Source: Haematobia irritans (taxonomy: Eukaryota; Arthropoda; Insecta; Diptera; Muscidae). Taken from it: a stretch of 64,000 bases of DNA. Below, in pieces: positions 1 through 11,528 of the stretch. The stretch's first letter is position 1. Every line of letters starts with the position of its first letter. The position numbers and the translations under genes were made by a program. The notes under the pieces were generated by a model. The model saw only the letters and a program-made list of their open reading frames with translations. It ran no database searches and was not told the DNA's origin. Location of the stretch: assembly GCF_050003625.1 (NCBI RefSeq), contig NC_134398.1:59171641-59235640 (forward strand), in the 5' to 3' direction.

Positions 1-264
1 GCAACTATTCCAGCTTTGGAAGACAACATTTCCGAAGAAATTCGGGCTATTCCGGCCGAAATGCTCGAAAAAGTTGCCCAAAATTGGACTTTCCGAATGG
101 ACCACCTAAGACGCAGCCGCGGTCAACATTTAAATGAAATTATCTTCAAAAAGTAAATGTCATGGACCAATCTAACGTTTCAAATAAAGAACCGATGAGA
201 TTTTGCAAATTTTATGCGTTTTTTTTTTAAAAAAAAGTTATCAAGCTCTTAACAAATCACCCTT
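1..264 (+). mobile_element. rosa-type mariner (R1), 3' end cut by window edge
   Basis: Bases 1-156 encode the last 51 residues of a transposase (begins ATIPALEDNISEE, ends LNEIIFKK, TAA at 154-156). They are followed by a short AT-rich tail and the terminal repeat AATCACCCTT ending at 264, with a TA at 265-266. The stretch is almost base-for-base the same as 62957-63216 (R3), apart from one substitution near 102 and A/T-run length, so it is a young copy. The rest lies outside the window. The family is assigned from R2 and R3. Confidence 0.85.
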
Positions 265-266
265 TA

Positions 267-1089
267 ATTCCGAGTGAAGGACATTTACGCTTTATCTCCA
301 ATATGGAAACTTAAAATATATATACTCATCCAAAATGAAGAAAATTTCTTCTCCAGTCCTGCTCTTTAATCCCCGTACAATATTTTTGAATTAAAAGATA
401 TAACGATTTTTTCCCAACACCATACTTCTTAAAAGTGGCAGCAGTACTTCAAAAGACCTTCAGTAGGGAGATGCAAAAAACTACTCCAACAAAACAGCCA
501 TTTACTGAATACCTCTTGGCTCCTTATTGCTTTTGAGTACTCCGACTAAAATACTTATTTCCAAGTGATCACTCTTCAACTACATAGCAATACCACTTGC
601 CATAGTTCCTTGCATCTTGCTTCAAGTTCAGTGGGAGTAAGGTTGGAAAAGAATGCTATGCAGGTTCTGCATTTATATTCACTTAGACACTCAGCCAGGT
701 GAGTAAACTTATGCCATGGTATCGGAAAACGTCAGAAGAAAGCACAACATTGTGAAGTGAAACAAGTTTACAAGGAAACTTTAAAACAACGATCCGCACT
801 GGAACACATTAAACCAAAACTTTTGCATTTTCTATAGAATGTTGGCAGTATTGGCCAAGCAAAGTTTTCCATCTTAATGGGTACAGTGGTTTATATGAGC
901 GTTACAAAATTTGTATTTGTTTTCAATTTAACGTTGAAAAAACTGGTCAAATATGAAAGAGTTTATAAAATACATTTAAGTATACTAAACTCTCAATTAT
1001 GATATAAAGGAGAGAATTCTTTAATACAAATAAACTTTATTCCAATAAAATCCAATATGTTCGCTACACAGAAAAATTTCACGAATTTT
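267..1089. other. No recognisable gene or repeat
   Basis: AT-rich DNA with no long reading frame, terminal repeats or similarity to other parts of the window. It could be unique host DNA or a decayed repeat. Confidence 0.5.
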
Positions 1090-2185
1090 TATACCCTTCA
1101 CCACTACTGTGGTACAGGGTATAATAAGTTTGTGCATTTGTATGTAACGCCAAGAAGGAGTAATCATAGACCAAGCTTTTAGTATACGGATCGGCTTAGA
1201 ATTAAATTCTGAGTCGATTTAGCGATGTCCGTCTGTCTGTCTGTCCGTTTGTCTGTCTGTCTGTTGATGTATTTTTGTGTGCAAAGTACAGCTCGCAGTT
1301 TTAGTCCGATTGTCCTAAAATTTGGTATAGGGTCCTGTTTCGGCTCAAAGACGATCCCTATTGATTTTGGAAAAAATCGGTTCAGATTTAGATATAGCTG
1401 CCATATATATTTTTCACCGATCTGGTCATAATTGACGTGTATATCAACCGATCTTCCTCAAATTCCGTACATCCGAATATTTTATGAGCCTCGAAAAGTT
1501 GAAATTTTGCATAGGGAGTAGAATTAGCATTGTAACTATGCGTGCCAAATTTGTTTGAAATCGGTTCAGATTTGGATATATCTCCCATATATAGCTTTCG
1601 CCCGATTTACACTCATATGACCACAGAGGCCAATTTTTAACTCCGATTTAGTTGAAATTTTGCACAGGGAGTAGAATTAGCTAGCTATGCGTGCCAAATT
1701 TGGTTGACATCGGTTCAGATTTAGATATAGCTCCCATATATATGTTTTTCTGATTTCGACAAAAATGGTCAAAATACCAATATTTTCCTTGTTAAATCGC
1801 CACTGCTTAGTCGAAAAGTTTTAAAAATGACTTTAATTTTCCTAAGCTTCTAATACAGATATATCGAGCGATAAATCATAAATAAACTTTTGCGAAGTTT
1901 CCTTAAAATTGCTTCAGATTTAAATGTTTCCCATATTTTGTACCAAAATTGTGTTCCACTCTAGTGCATTAGCCAACTTAAATTTTGAGTCTATACATTT
2001 TGTAAAAGTCTATCAAATTCTGTCCAAATCGAGTGATATTTAAATGTATGTATTTGGGACAAACCTTTATATATAGCACCCAACACATTTGACGGATGTG
2101 ATGTGGTATCGAAAATTTAGATCTACAAAGAGGTGCAGGGTATAACATAGTCGGCCCCGTCCGACTTTAGGCTTTCCTTATTTGT
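1090..2185 (+). mobile_element. DINE/HINE-like element G1, about 1.1 kb
   Basis: It starts TATACCCTTCACCAC with an inverted partner GGGTATA about 30 bases in, then has a short GTCC/GTCT microsatellite near 1229-1263. The body repeats a phrase (TCGGTTCAGATTTAGATATAG) several times. It ends with a hairpin at 2150-2165 (GTCGG arm, CCGAC arm) 20 bases before the terminal TTATTTGT. This order of parts is that of DINE-1/HINE elements, non-autonomous relatives of Helentrons. The (+) strand is the direction with TATACCC first. It has no coding potential. Confidence 0.75.
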
Positions 2186-2186
2186 T

Positions 2187-2290
2187 TTCAATTACAATTT
2201 GTAATTGAGTTTTAAAAAATATTCAATTAAAAATTTAATTGATTCAACAAATTTTTGAATTGAAACAAAAATCAATCACAACAAATAACT
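2187..2290. repeat. Fragment of AATTG-rich MITE family H
   Basis: Many short ATTTAATTG/CAATTAAAT palindromes match the middle of the complete H copies at 12327-12574 and 27488-27778. Neither terminal repeat is intact. Confidence 0.6.
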
Positions 2291-2292
2291 GA

Positions 2293-2535
2293 CGGACGTA
2301 CAGTTCGGGCAGATTGAATCTTATGTACCCTCCGCCATGGATTACGTAGAAAACTCGATCGGTTTATATGGGGGCTATATATAACTATGGGTCGATATAG
2401 ACCAATTTTTTGCACAGAGTTTAGAAGCCATATATTAAAATCACGTACCAAGTTTCAACTGGATCGGATAAATTTTTCCGCAAAGCAAATTTAGGGATTG
2501 GCTTATATGTGGGCTATATATAATTATGGACCTCG
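2293..2535 (-). repeat. Old, diverged family A fragment
   Basis: It resembles the 3' end of family A read on the minus strand (GTACAGTTCGGGCAGATTGAATC, then the GGATCGGTTTATATGGGGGC phrase), with many substitutions and two partial internal units. It shows A-type repeats were active long before the young copies elsewhere in the window. Confidence 0.6.
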
Positions 2536-2539
2536 AATG

Positions 2540-2700
2540 GTCCATCCGCTATTTTTGTACACTCTTTCCAAGATTTCGGCCGGCATGTTTGCATGCGGCA
2601 ATGGAAGCGGGCATCTCTGAGCTTTAACATAGCCATACACAAAAAATTTTCTAAAGGCGTTAAATCTCACAACCTAGGCTGCTAAGAAGATACTTTCTGT
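2540..2700 (-). pseudogene. Decayed rosa-type mariner transposase fragment
   Basis: On the minus strand the segment reads through a degraded version of the TPLDYFLWGYVK region found intact at 15162-16094, with stops and indels. A nearby ATTTCGGCCGGCATG stretch matches the EIPAEML coding region of the intact copies. No terminal repeats are recognised. It is an older relic of the same transposon group. Confidence 0.5.
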
Positions 2701-3359
2701 TAACTGGCGGTTAAAACATAACGAAACTACATCGAAATTTATGTAATACGCAAAGACGTTTTCGTCTACACAAATGATTATGGTAAAGAACTAATAAATT
2801 ATTTATGTTAAAAAATCTTTTTTTTTTTCTTTTAATAGTGAAGGTTGCTTTCACTGTATTTCTCTTCAAGTGTTCACAGTGCTCTTTATTCCATGAACTT
2901 TTGACAACATACGTTTTGAATTGATTCTCCTTTATTTATTTCGTGCTCTGTTGTGAATACATTTTGTATATTCATGCTGCAAGTTTCCTTAAAATTCTAA
3001 ATAGTAGTTACAAATATATATTTGCCTTAAATACATATTGGCCTCTTTGACTAAGCAAACCGAATAACTAAGTAGCGTAGTATTTACTGTGGTTAACCAG
3101 TATCGTCGACGCAACATCAGCTACCATCAATGTCATGATGATTATGTATATTAACGATAAGTTATACTACCAGACTACGATGTAAAAGTTACTAAATAGT
3201 AAGAGCCCAATTTTCTTTCGCTACAGTACTGAAGACAGGGACAGTACAATTAGAGTGAACAATATCTCAAATATCACACATTTTAAAATTTGCTTTGTTG
3301 TAAAACATGTATTTTATTGAAGAAAATAGGCGCCTATATAAATAAATAAAACTGTGTAT
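2701..3359. other. No recognisable gene or repeat
   Basis: AT-rich DNA without open frames or terminal repeats; nothing supportable seen. Confidence 0.5.
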
Positions 3360-3894
3360 TAGAGTTGTGGACGTGACACAAAATTGAATCACGCGTGAAT
3401 CACGTCAGTCGTGAACAAAATCTGAAGCAATTTTCGTGAATGGGACTAAAACAATTATGTCATGTGCATTGGTGTAGCTAGGGGAGTGCTGGGGTGGCTA
3501 TGCCCCCCCAAAATAATCATAGCTACAGTTGTTTTATATTTTAATTCAAGCTTTGCGATGTGATTAAGATTGTGGTAGAGAGAGTATGTTATGCATATTT
3601 TTTAGTATTGATATTTACATTACAACTAAAAACACGTAATAAAAACATTAAAAGGAAACTTGAGACGCACATTTTCAAAAATAGTCAATTTATAACTACG
3701 TTGATTAAAATCATAAATCGTCACATGTCCAATTTACCATCTAAAATCGTCAAAATCACGAAAAATCCACAGAGTTGGCACCGCTGCTCTCGACAGTTGC
3801 TTCGTTGTATTCTGTTCTCACCATTTGCAAACAGAAAACGAAAATACCGAATATTTGAACAAACTTATTGGTATTGTGTTACTTTTAGCACGTC

Positions 3895-5066
3895 AGGGTC
3901 TCCATTTCGTGGTAACCGAGAACATTCAAATTCCAAAAACAGTGGTAATTTTTTAGAATTTGCTGAGTTTATGGCGCAAAATGACTCTGTATTTAAAACA
4001 AATTTCAATAAGTCTATAAACCATACAAGTCCCGACTTTCAAAACGAAATAATTGAACTTTCCGCTAAGGCAGTGACAAATGTTATTGTCGAAAAAGTAA
4101 AAGCATGAGGATTCTTCTCGTTAATGGTTGACGAAGCCAGATGTTTCAAAGAGGAGCAATTATCCATAACAATACGATTTGCTGTCGTTGTAGAAGTTGA
4201 GGAACACTTTCTTGGGTTTATTGATTGTTCCGTTAGCCGTGATGCTTCGTCTCTACAAAAGATAATTCTGGAGTTCTAGAAAATAAGAAATTTGGAGAAT
4301 ATCCCAATAGTTGGACAGTCTTACGGTGGTGCCAACGTTATGTCAGGATACAAAAATGGACTTCAAATGAAGATTAAAGAATCAAATCCTGAAGCCGTAT
4401 TTATTCATTGTTTGGCACATAAATTGAATTTGGTTATTGGTGATTCTTGCTCAGATTTGCAATTTGCGTCAAGATTGTTTAATGCTGTTGAAGTATTATA
4501 TTCTTATTTTTCAAAACCGGGTAATCAAAGCGATTTGAAGCGTATAAGCAATGCACTGAATGCGAACTATTATACACTACAAAGTTTAAGTACAACTAGA
4601 TGGAGCTGCAGATATGAAAATTGCAAAGCAATTATAACAAATTACACTGCAATTAAAAATGCCTTAGATGAGGAAGCAAACTCAGATCGTGATAAAAACT
4701 CTATAGAAGCTCTAGGTTTGATAAATTTTATACAACACCAGATTTTATTGTCTGCCTTCACATTTTCCATTTTGCACTCAAATCCACACACACGCTAAGC
4801 AAATATTTTCAAACTAAAACAGCCACACTCGGAGAGGCTCTGGACACAGTAACGTCAATGATAAGTATTTTCAAAGAGTATAAACAAAATTTTGTTGAAA
4901 TATGGAATGAAATTGACCGATTTTCAAAGGAGAATGTCATTATGTTAGATCCGACAAATATTGCAAAAAGAAAGAAGAGGGCAACGTTGAACATGATTTA
5001 AATGAAAATGTTTCAACCATTGGGTTTTGGGAAACAAAAATATATATTCCTATTCTTGACAATATT
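3895..5066 (+). pseudogene. hAT transposase, N-terminal and central part (DUF4371-like)
   Basis: Translated in order this gives PFRGNRE and NSGNFLEFAEFMA (about 3900-3975), LMVDEAR (about 4122) with the following EEQLSITIRF, then GQSYGGANVMSG (about 4315), IHCLAHKLNLV (about 4403) and STTRWSCRYE (about 4590). These are hallmarks of the zinc-finger-MYM/DUF4371 type of hAT transposase, a nuclear DDE/RNase-H-fold enzyme for cut-and-paste transposition. It is dead: in-frame TGA near 4108, in-frame TAG near 4278 and a one-base shift near 4795. The frame then runs to DNI at 5066, where B1 is inserted, and resumes at 8762. The upstream open stretch from 3560 does not resemble the family and is probably non-coding. 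Confidence 0.8.
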
Positions 5067-8000
5067 TATACCCTAAACCACATAGTGGTCAGGGTATAAT
5101 AAGTTTGATCGGCCAAAAAATGTGCCTACCAGAAATATTGATTTTAGACCCCATCAAATATATACCGATCGACTCAGCATCACCTCCTGAGTCGATCTAG
5201 CGCTTGGTGTCCGTCCGTCCGTCCGTCTGTCCATGTATTTGTTGTTCACAAGATTCCGGTCGCAATTATTAACCGATTTTGATGAAATTTGGTACAGGGA
5301 GTTTTTTGGGCACAAGGATGAACGCTATTGAATTTGAAGGAAATCGGATCAAATTTAGATATAGCTCCCATATATATGTATCGCCCGATTTCGACAAATG
5401 GGGTCACGTTGCGCGTTTTTTCAAACGGATCGTCACCAAATTTGGCAAAAGGTAATCTTTTCCATCGCCCTTCAAGTCTGCAAAATTTCATCCAAATCGG
5501 TTCAGATTTAGATATAGCTCTCATATATATGTATCGCCCGATTTTCCCAAATTTGGCCACAAAACCTTTATTTATCAACGGGTCTTACTCAAAGTTGGCT
5601 AAATATAATCTTCTATAGCACTAACTATATGTGCAAAAAATCATCGAAATCGGTTCAGATTTAGCTATAGCTCCCATATATATGTACCGCCCGATTTTTC
5701 TAAATTTGGCCATAAAACCCTTATTTATACACCGATCTTACCCAAATTTGGCTAAATGTAGTCTTCTATAGCACTAACTATATGTGCAAAAAATCATCGA
5801 AATCGGTTCAGATTTAGATATAGCTCCCATATATATGTATAGCCCGATTATCCCAAATTTGGCCATAGAACCCTTATTTATTAACCGATCTTACTAGAAG
5901 TTGGCTAGATCCAGTCCTCTATAGTACTAACTATATGTGCAGAATTTCATCGAAATCGGTTCAGATGTAGATATAGCTCCCATATATGTATCACCGGATT
6001 TTGGCCTCAGGCCTCATTTCTTAACTGATCTTGACCTCAGGCCTCATTTCTTAACTGATCTTACTCAAATCTTGCACAAGGTAACCTTTTGTGGTATTAA
6101 TCAAACCCGCAAAATATTATGCAAATTGGTTCAGATTTAGATGTAGCTTCCATATATATGCATCGCTCGATTTTCCCAAATTTGGCCATAGTACTCTTAT
6201 TTATTAACCGATATTACTCAAATTTCAAATTTTGATGTACTAGCCGATCGTACTTATACATACTTGTAGCTCTTACATAAGAATATTGCTCGATTTTTAC
6301 AAATTTGTATTTATAACCCACACTAATTTAACGATTTTCTCTTTTTTATACCCACCACCATAGGATGGGGGGTATATTAACTTTGTCATTCCGTTTGTAA
6401 CACATCGAAATATTGCTCTAAGACCCCATAAAGTATATATATTCTGGGTCGTGGTGAAATTCTGAGTCGATCTGAGCATGTCCGTCCGTCCGTCCGTCCG
6501 TCCGTCCGTCCGTCCGTCCGTCCGTCCGTCTGTTGAAATCACGCTAACTTCCGAACGAAACAAGCTATCGACTTGAAACTTGGCACAAGTAGTTGTTATT
6601 GATGTAGGTCGGATGGTATTGCAAATGGGCCATATCGGTCCACTTTTACGTATAGCCCCCATATAAACGGACCCCAAAATTTGGCTTGCGAGGCCTCTAA
6701 GAGAAGCAAGTTTCATCCGATCCGGCTGAAATTTGGTACATGGTGTTGGTATATGGTCTCTAACAACCATGCAAAAATTGGTCCACATCGGTCCATAATT
6801 ATATATAGCCCCCATATAAACCGATCCCCCGATTTGGCTTGCGAGGCCTCTAAGAGAAGCAAATTTCATCCGATCCGGCTGAAATTTGGTACATGGTGTT
6901 AGTATATGGTCTTTAACAACCATGCAAAAATTGGTCGACATCGGTCCATAATTATATATAGCCCCCACATAAACCGATCCCCCGATTTGGCTTGCGAGGC
7001 CTCTAAGAGAAGCAAATTTCATCCGATCCGGCTGAAATTTGGTACATAGTGTTAGTATATGGTCTCTAACAACCATGCAAAAATTGGTCCACATCGGTCC
7101 ATAATTATATATAGCCCCCATATAAACCGATCACCAGATTTGATCTCCGGAACCTCTTGGAAGACCAAAATTCATCTGATTCAGTCGAAATTTGGTACGT
7201 GGTGTTAATATATGGCCTCAAACTCCCATGCAAAAATTGGTCGATATCGGTCCAAATTATATATAGGCCCCATATAAACCGATCCCCAGATTTGACCTCC
7301 AGAGCCCCTTGAAAGAGCAAAATTCTTCCCATTCGGTTGGAATTTGGTACGTGATGTTAGTATATGGTATCCACCAACCATGCAGGAATTGGTTCCTATC
7401 AGTCCATAATTATATATAGCTCCCATATAAACCGATCCCCAGATTTGACCTCCGGTGCCTTTTGGAGAAGCAAAATTCATCCGATCTGCTTGAAATTTGG
7501 TACGTGGCGATCGTATATGATATTTAACAACCATGCCAAAAGTGGTCCATATCAGTCCATAATCGTACATAGCCCCATATAAACCGATCCCGAGATTTGG
7601 TTTTGGAACCTCTTGGAGGAGCAAATTTCATCCGAGTGAGTTGAAATTTGGTACATTGTGCTAATATATGGTCGTTAACAACCATGCCTAACTAGGTCCA
7701 TATCGGTCTATAGTTATATATGGCCCTCAGATAAATCGATCCCCAATCACACAAAAATTGGTCCATATCAAGTTCATAATTGTATATAGCTCCCATATAA
7801 GCGACCCCCATATTTCAATTCTGGCTCTCTACGTACAAAAAGTCCATATCGATTCGTAATTATTTGTAGACTTAACTATACATAACTTTTTTGTCTAATA
7901 TATACCATGTATGGACTAAATCACAATTTAGAAAACGATGTTAAGAAGTTTTAAGATACCACAACCCAAGTAATTCGATTGTGGATGATAGTCTTTCGTA

Positions 8001-8761
8001 GAAGTTTCTACGCAATCCATGGTGGTGGGTACATAAGATTCGGCCTGGCCGAACTTGCGGCCGTATATACTTGTTTAATAATGGGATCAATATTAGTGGC
8101 ATACTAGATCCGTAGGCGCAATATCAACACAGCCAGTGTTGCTAGAAGTAGGGGAAATTCCCTATATGTAGGGTTTTTCTAATATTTAGCGTAGGGCCAC
8201 AATGTAGGACATTTTCACTCAACACAATTTGTAATATTTTTTACATTTTGGTGGCTCTAGAGGAGGAAATTAGAAGCCGGCAAGGCTTGATCTTTAACAA
8301 TGTGTGGTAAACTATATTCCTGTAGAAAATTTTGTCAACATTTTATTTCTATAGAACATTTTGTCAAAATTGTATTTCTATAGAAATTTTTTTCAAAATA
8401 TTATTTCTATAAAAAAGATAATAAAGTACTTAGAACCATTTTTGTTTGGTAAAATTTTTTACATTTAACGAAAAATATAGTAGGGAAAATTGTTTGGGAA
8501 TGTATAGGAAAGTAGGGAACTTTTTTTTGTCCTCTTAGGGTAAGCCGAACATTTTCCCTGGCAACATTGATTATGAGCTATAGTCAGATTGACACAAAGC
8601 ACCCATAGACATGTACCCCTTAATTTTCTTAAATATGCAACTGCGGTTTATCTCCCAGACCTATATATTAGCCCACAAATGCTTATGATTACTAATTCTG
8701 TAATGGTGGTTTAGGGTATGATATAGTCGGCCCCGCCCGACTTTCTACTTTACTTACTTGT
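5067..8761 (+). mobile_element. DINE/HINE-like element B1, interrupted by A1
   Basis: Family B is about 1.97 kb without A1. It starts TATACCCTAAACCACATAG with an inverted GGGTATAATAAG shortly after, and has a short GTCC microsatellite near 5207-5230. Next come repeated TTCAGATTTAGATATAGCTC phrases, a minisatellite-like stretch (8318-8430) of TTTCTATAGAA motifs, and the hairpin GTCGG...CCGAC shortly before the terminal ACTTGT. It lies in the hAT coding region: frame and sense are continuous across the junction (ATATT before, TAAAAAATTTAG after), so it inserted between T residues with no target duplication. B2 and B3 are sister copies. Confidence 0.8.
6347..8074 (+). mobile_element. DINE/HINE-like element A1, full length
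   Basis: Family A is the commonest repeat here. Read in this direction it starts TATACCCACCACCATAGG with an inverted GGGTATATT inside the first 35 bases. It then has a (GTCC)n run (6481-6530, about 12.5 units) and a series of tandem units, the best-preserved of 153 bp. A perfect hairpin TTCGGCC-T-GGCCGAA (8039-8053) lies 21 bases before the terminal ACTTGT. This is the DINE-1/HINE plan. A1 sits in B1; sister copies B2 (near 16461-16467) and B3 (near 50511-50522) show the empty site, a T-run followed by ATAATGGG, with no target duplication. Long open frames on both strands arise because 153 is divisible by three; I do not regard them as genes. Confidence 0.8.
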
Positions 8762-8971
8762 TTAAAAAATTTAGAATACAGATTTAAAAGCCTTCCATTG
8801 GTCAAATCTATAAACGCATTTGGAAATCTCAACTTAAAAGGTGCTTCCGAATTTATTGAGAACTATAAGAATTGCCTACAAATCGATACAAATTCACTTT
8901 TAGCAGAGGCACTTGTAATGAAAAACCTTTTAAAAAACCTGACTAAACACGACAAAATTGACATGTGTACT
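8762..8971 (+). pseudogene. hAT transposase, segment between two insertions
   Basis: It continues the hAT reading frame after B1: LKNLEYRFKSLPLVKSI (from 8762), then NAFGNLNLKGASEF and LAEALVMKNLLKN, reaching DMCTR at 8971 where the foldback element begins. DNIL...LEYRF is a conserved phrase before the C-terminal dimerisation region of this hAT group. No stop occurs within the segment. It joins 3895-5066 to 10869-11126. Confidence 0.75.
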
Positions 8972-10859
8972 AGGTAGGGTCACGGCCTAAGGCAAAAAAA
9001 AAAGTTGATGCAGTCACCCCCCAGTTTTGTACCATATTTGAAGACAATTTCAGAACACGAAAACTTTTGTTTTTCCGTGCACCCTACGACCCCCCGAAAT
9101 GCAATTTACTGTACTGTGTCGTCATTTGAAGTCCGATCGAAAAGAAACGTATATCGTTGTTCATGGTTGATCAGGGGCTATATTTCGTGCATTGGTCATT
9201 TTTGACTCCGACGTCAAATTTGATTTTTAATTTTTTTATTTCGCTTCGTATACCCCTATGATGCCCATTTCTTATAACCATTATAAAGATCTTATCAAAA
9301 TATGAAACTTTTGCTTTGGAAGTATTTAATTATATTCATAAACAAAAAAGTTACAGAGATTTTAAAAAGTCAATAGGTCACCCTACACCATCAAATAGCT
9401 TTTGCTGTGTTGTCATGATATCCGATCGAAAGCACATGCACATCGTTATTCATATCTACGAAATTAATTTGAAAGGTATTTAATACACACAAACTGTTTA
9501 TCTGTAAATTTCTAACCGTATCATTGTATACATACTCGTTGTGTGCACTATGGCATTTTCAGCGTTATGCAAAGTGCATGTGTTTTTGCTAGAACAATTT
9601 GAGAACAGTAGGCTCTCAAATTGTTCTAGCAAAAAATCTAACAAACACTTTCGCTACATGATTTCTTAAGTCTGTCCATATTTTTGTGAGAGAAGGCTGT
9701 TGATAGTATTTGAAAAAAGTGAAAACAAAATGAAATTCGAAGCTCGGGTTATCGACAAAACTAAATTACCAACAAATCATCAAGTTATTGAATTCCTTTT
9801 ATATTTAAAGAAAGCAGGTTAAAAATGAATCTACTAGTCATGTTACAGACGATAAACGATTGGGTTATATAATATCCAAAATTAAAAGTCGCCAACAACA
9901 TAGTAAACTTGATTCTAGACAGGATTTGTTATAAATTAATTCTAAAAAGTTGTTAGCCGCATAATAAAATTGTACAATTAATAAACATGAAATGTACTCA
10001 AATCAAATACAAATCTAATCTAATATTTTCTTGTTTAAAGTATTTACTCATGTGACAACATTGCTCACCATTGTGAAGATGACAAGAAAACGCAAAAAAA
10101 AATACGGCGTAGTCAGATGTTGAAAGGCAGAAATTTAACCAATGTGTAAGCAGCATAACGATCTTCGTAATTTTCCACAATTCCGTTACCACTTACTTTT
10201 ATTGTTAGATTGATTGTTAGATTTTAAAACAGTAGGCTCTCAAGTTGTTCAAGCAAAAACACAAGAACTTTGCATAACGCAGAAAAAGCCGTAGTGCACA
10301 CAACGAGTATGTATACAATGATACGGTTAGAAATTTACAGATAAACAGTTTGTGTATATTAAATACCTTTCAAATTAATTTTGTAGATGTGAATAACGAT
10401 GTGCATGTGGTTTCGATCGGATATCATGACAACACAGCAAAAGCTATTTGATGGTGTAGGGTGACCTATTGACTTTTTAAAATCTCTGTAACTTTTTTGT
10501 TTATGAATATAATTAAATACTTCCAAAGCAAAAGTTTCATATTTTGATAAGATCTTTATAATGGTTATAAGAAATGGGCATCATAGGGGTATACGAAGCG
10601 AAATAAAAAAATTAAAAATCAAATTTGACGTCGGAGTCAAAAATGACCAATGCACGAAATATAGCCCCTGATCAACCATGAACAACGATATACGTTTCTT
10701 TTCGATCGGACTTCAAATGACGACACAGTACAGTAAATTGCATTTCGGGGGGTCGTAGGGTGCACGAAAAAAAAAAACTTTTAGTGTTCTGAAATTGTCT
10801 TCAAATATGCTACAAAACTGGGGGGTGACTGCATGAACTTTTTTTCGCGACCCTATCTA
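8972..10859. mobile_element. Foldback-type element with long inverted arms
   Basis: The left arm (8972 to about 9600) and right arm (about 10232 to 10859) are near-identical reverse complements of about 630 bases. Their tips are GGTAGGGTC and the reverse complement of GATAGGGTC. It is flanked by a perfect 9-bp duplication ATGTGTACT (8963-8971 and 10860-10868), the size made by Drosophila FB elements and Mutator relatives. The central part (9600-10232) has no convincing gene. At 9586-9632 a second smaller palindrome surrounds ACAGTAGGC. It interrupts the hAT transposase frame. No transposase is visible, so it would depend on a relative elsewhere. Confidence 0.85.
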
Positions 10860-10868
10860 ATGTGTACT

Positions 10869-11126
10869 CTTAAAGAAAATGTTAATAAAAATATTTATCC
10901 AAATTTGTTTAAACTAATTCAAGTTGCAATAAGTCTGCCGATTAGCTCCGCTGGATGTGAGAGGAGTTTTTCTGCTATGCGTCGAGTAAAAACCTGGTTG
11001 AGGTCAACTATGAACCAAGACAAGTTTTCTAATTTGTCAATTTTAAACATTGACAAAGAAATAGTTAAATTATCAATCTCTTCTAAAGATATACTTAAAG
11101 AATTTTTAAAAACTAATCGAAGATAG
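10869..11126 (+). pseudogene. hAT transposase C-terminal dimerisation domain
   Basis: This reads TLKENVNKNIYPNLFKLIQ, then LPISSAGCERSFSAMRRVKTW, LRSTMNQDKFSNLSILNID and a short basic tail, stop at 11124-11126. The CERSFS...LR..M...R..L..L signature is the hAT family C-terminal dimerisation domain (Dimer_Tnp_hAT), needed for transposase oligomerisation. The segment is open and ends naturally. It is the last part of the gene whose earlier parts lie before the foldback element. An open frame starting at 10833 only includes foldback sequence by chance. Confidence 0.85.
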
Positions 11127-11339
11127 ACGTTTTATAATATTCAATTTATTTTTTGATTCCTAGTCCTGTTTTAAAGTACACATTTTAAATAAAATTTAAA
11201 AATCATATGTTTGTTGTCTTGAATTAAAAATAAATTACAAACAATATTTTTCAAACACATATTTAAAGCAATGCTTTTATTTTTTGTTATATTAAATTAT
11301 GGTAAGTTGCTATTTGATTATTTATAGCGGTGTCGTGGA

Positions 11340-11528
11340 ACCGGCTCCCACACACAATAAAATATTTTTTGTCTTCAACCATGAAATTAATTGATCTAAT
11401 TAATTTTTAATTGAAATTTATTCAATCAAAAAAATGATAGTATCAATCATCAAAGTCAATTAAAAAATTAATTGATACAACTAATTTTTGTGATTGAGTT
11501 TTTTTGTTTTTGATTGATTTTGCTGCAT
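11340..11528. repeat. MITE family H, incomplete copy inside the hAT 3' region
   Basis: AATTAATTG-rich palindromic sequence related to 12327-12574, beginning near CACACACAATAAAAT. The right end is not clear. Confidence 0.6.

Noticed and set aside
3560..3894. N-terminal extension of the hAT reading frame
   Set aside because: Basic, low-complexity translation without resemblance to hAT N-terminal zinc fingers; likely a chance open frame upstream of the true coding part.
5246..5618. Open frames of 96-110 codons in family B (also at 17223-17634)
   Set aside because: They lie in repeated HINE/DINE-like body sequence, exist on both strands and are not related to known proteins.
6481..6530. CRISPR-like array (GTCC runs and regularly spaced repeats)
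   Set aside because: The runs are a microsatellite without spacers, and the 153-bp units have no unique spacers; the DNA is eukaryotic.
9998..10192. Short open frame in the centre of the foldback element
   Set aside because: Only 64 codons, no recognisable motif, not placed as a transposase would be.
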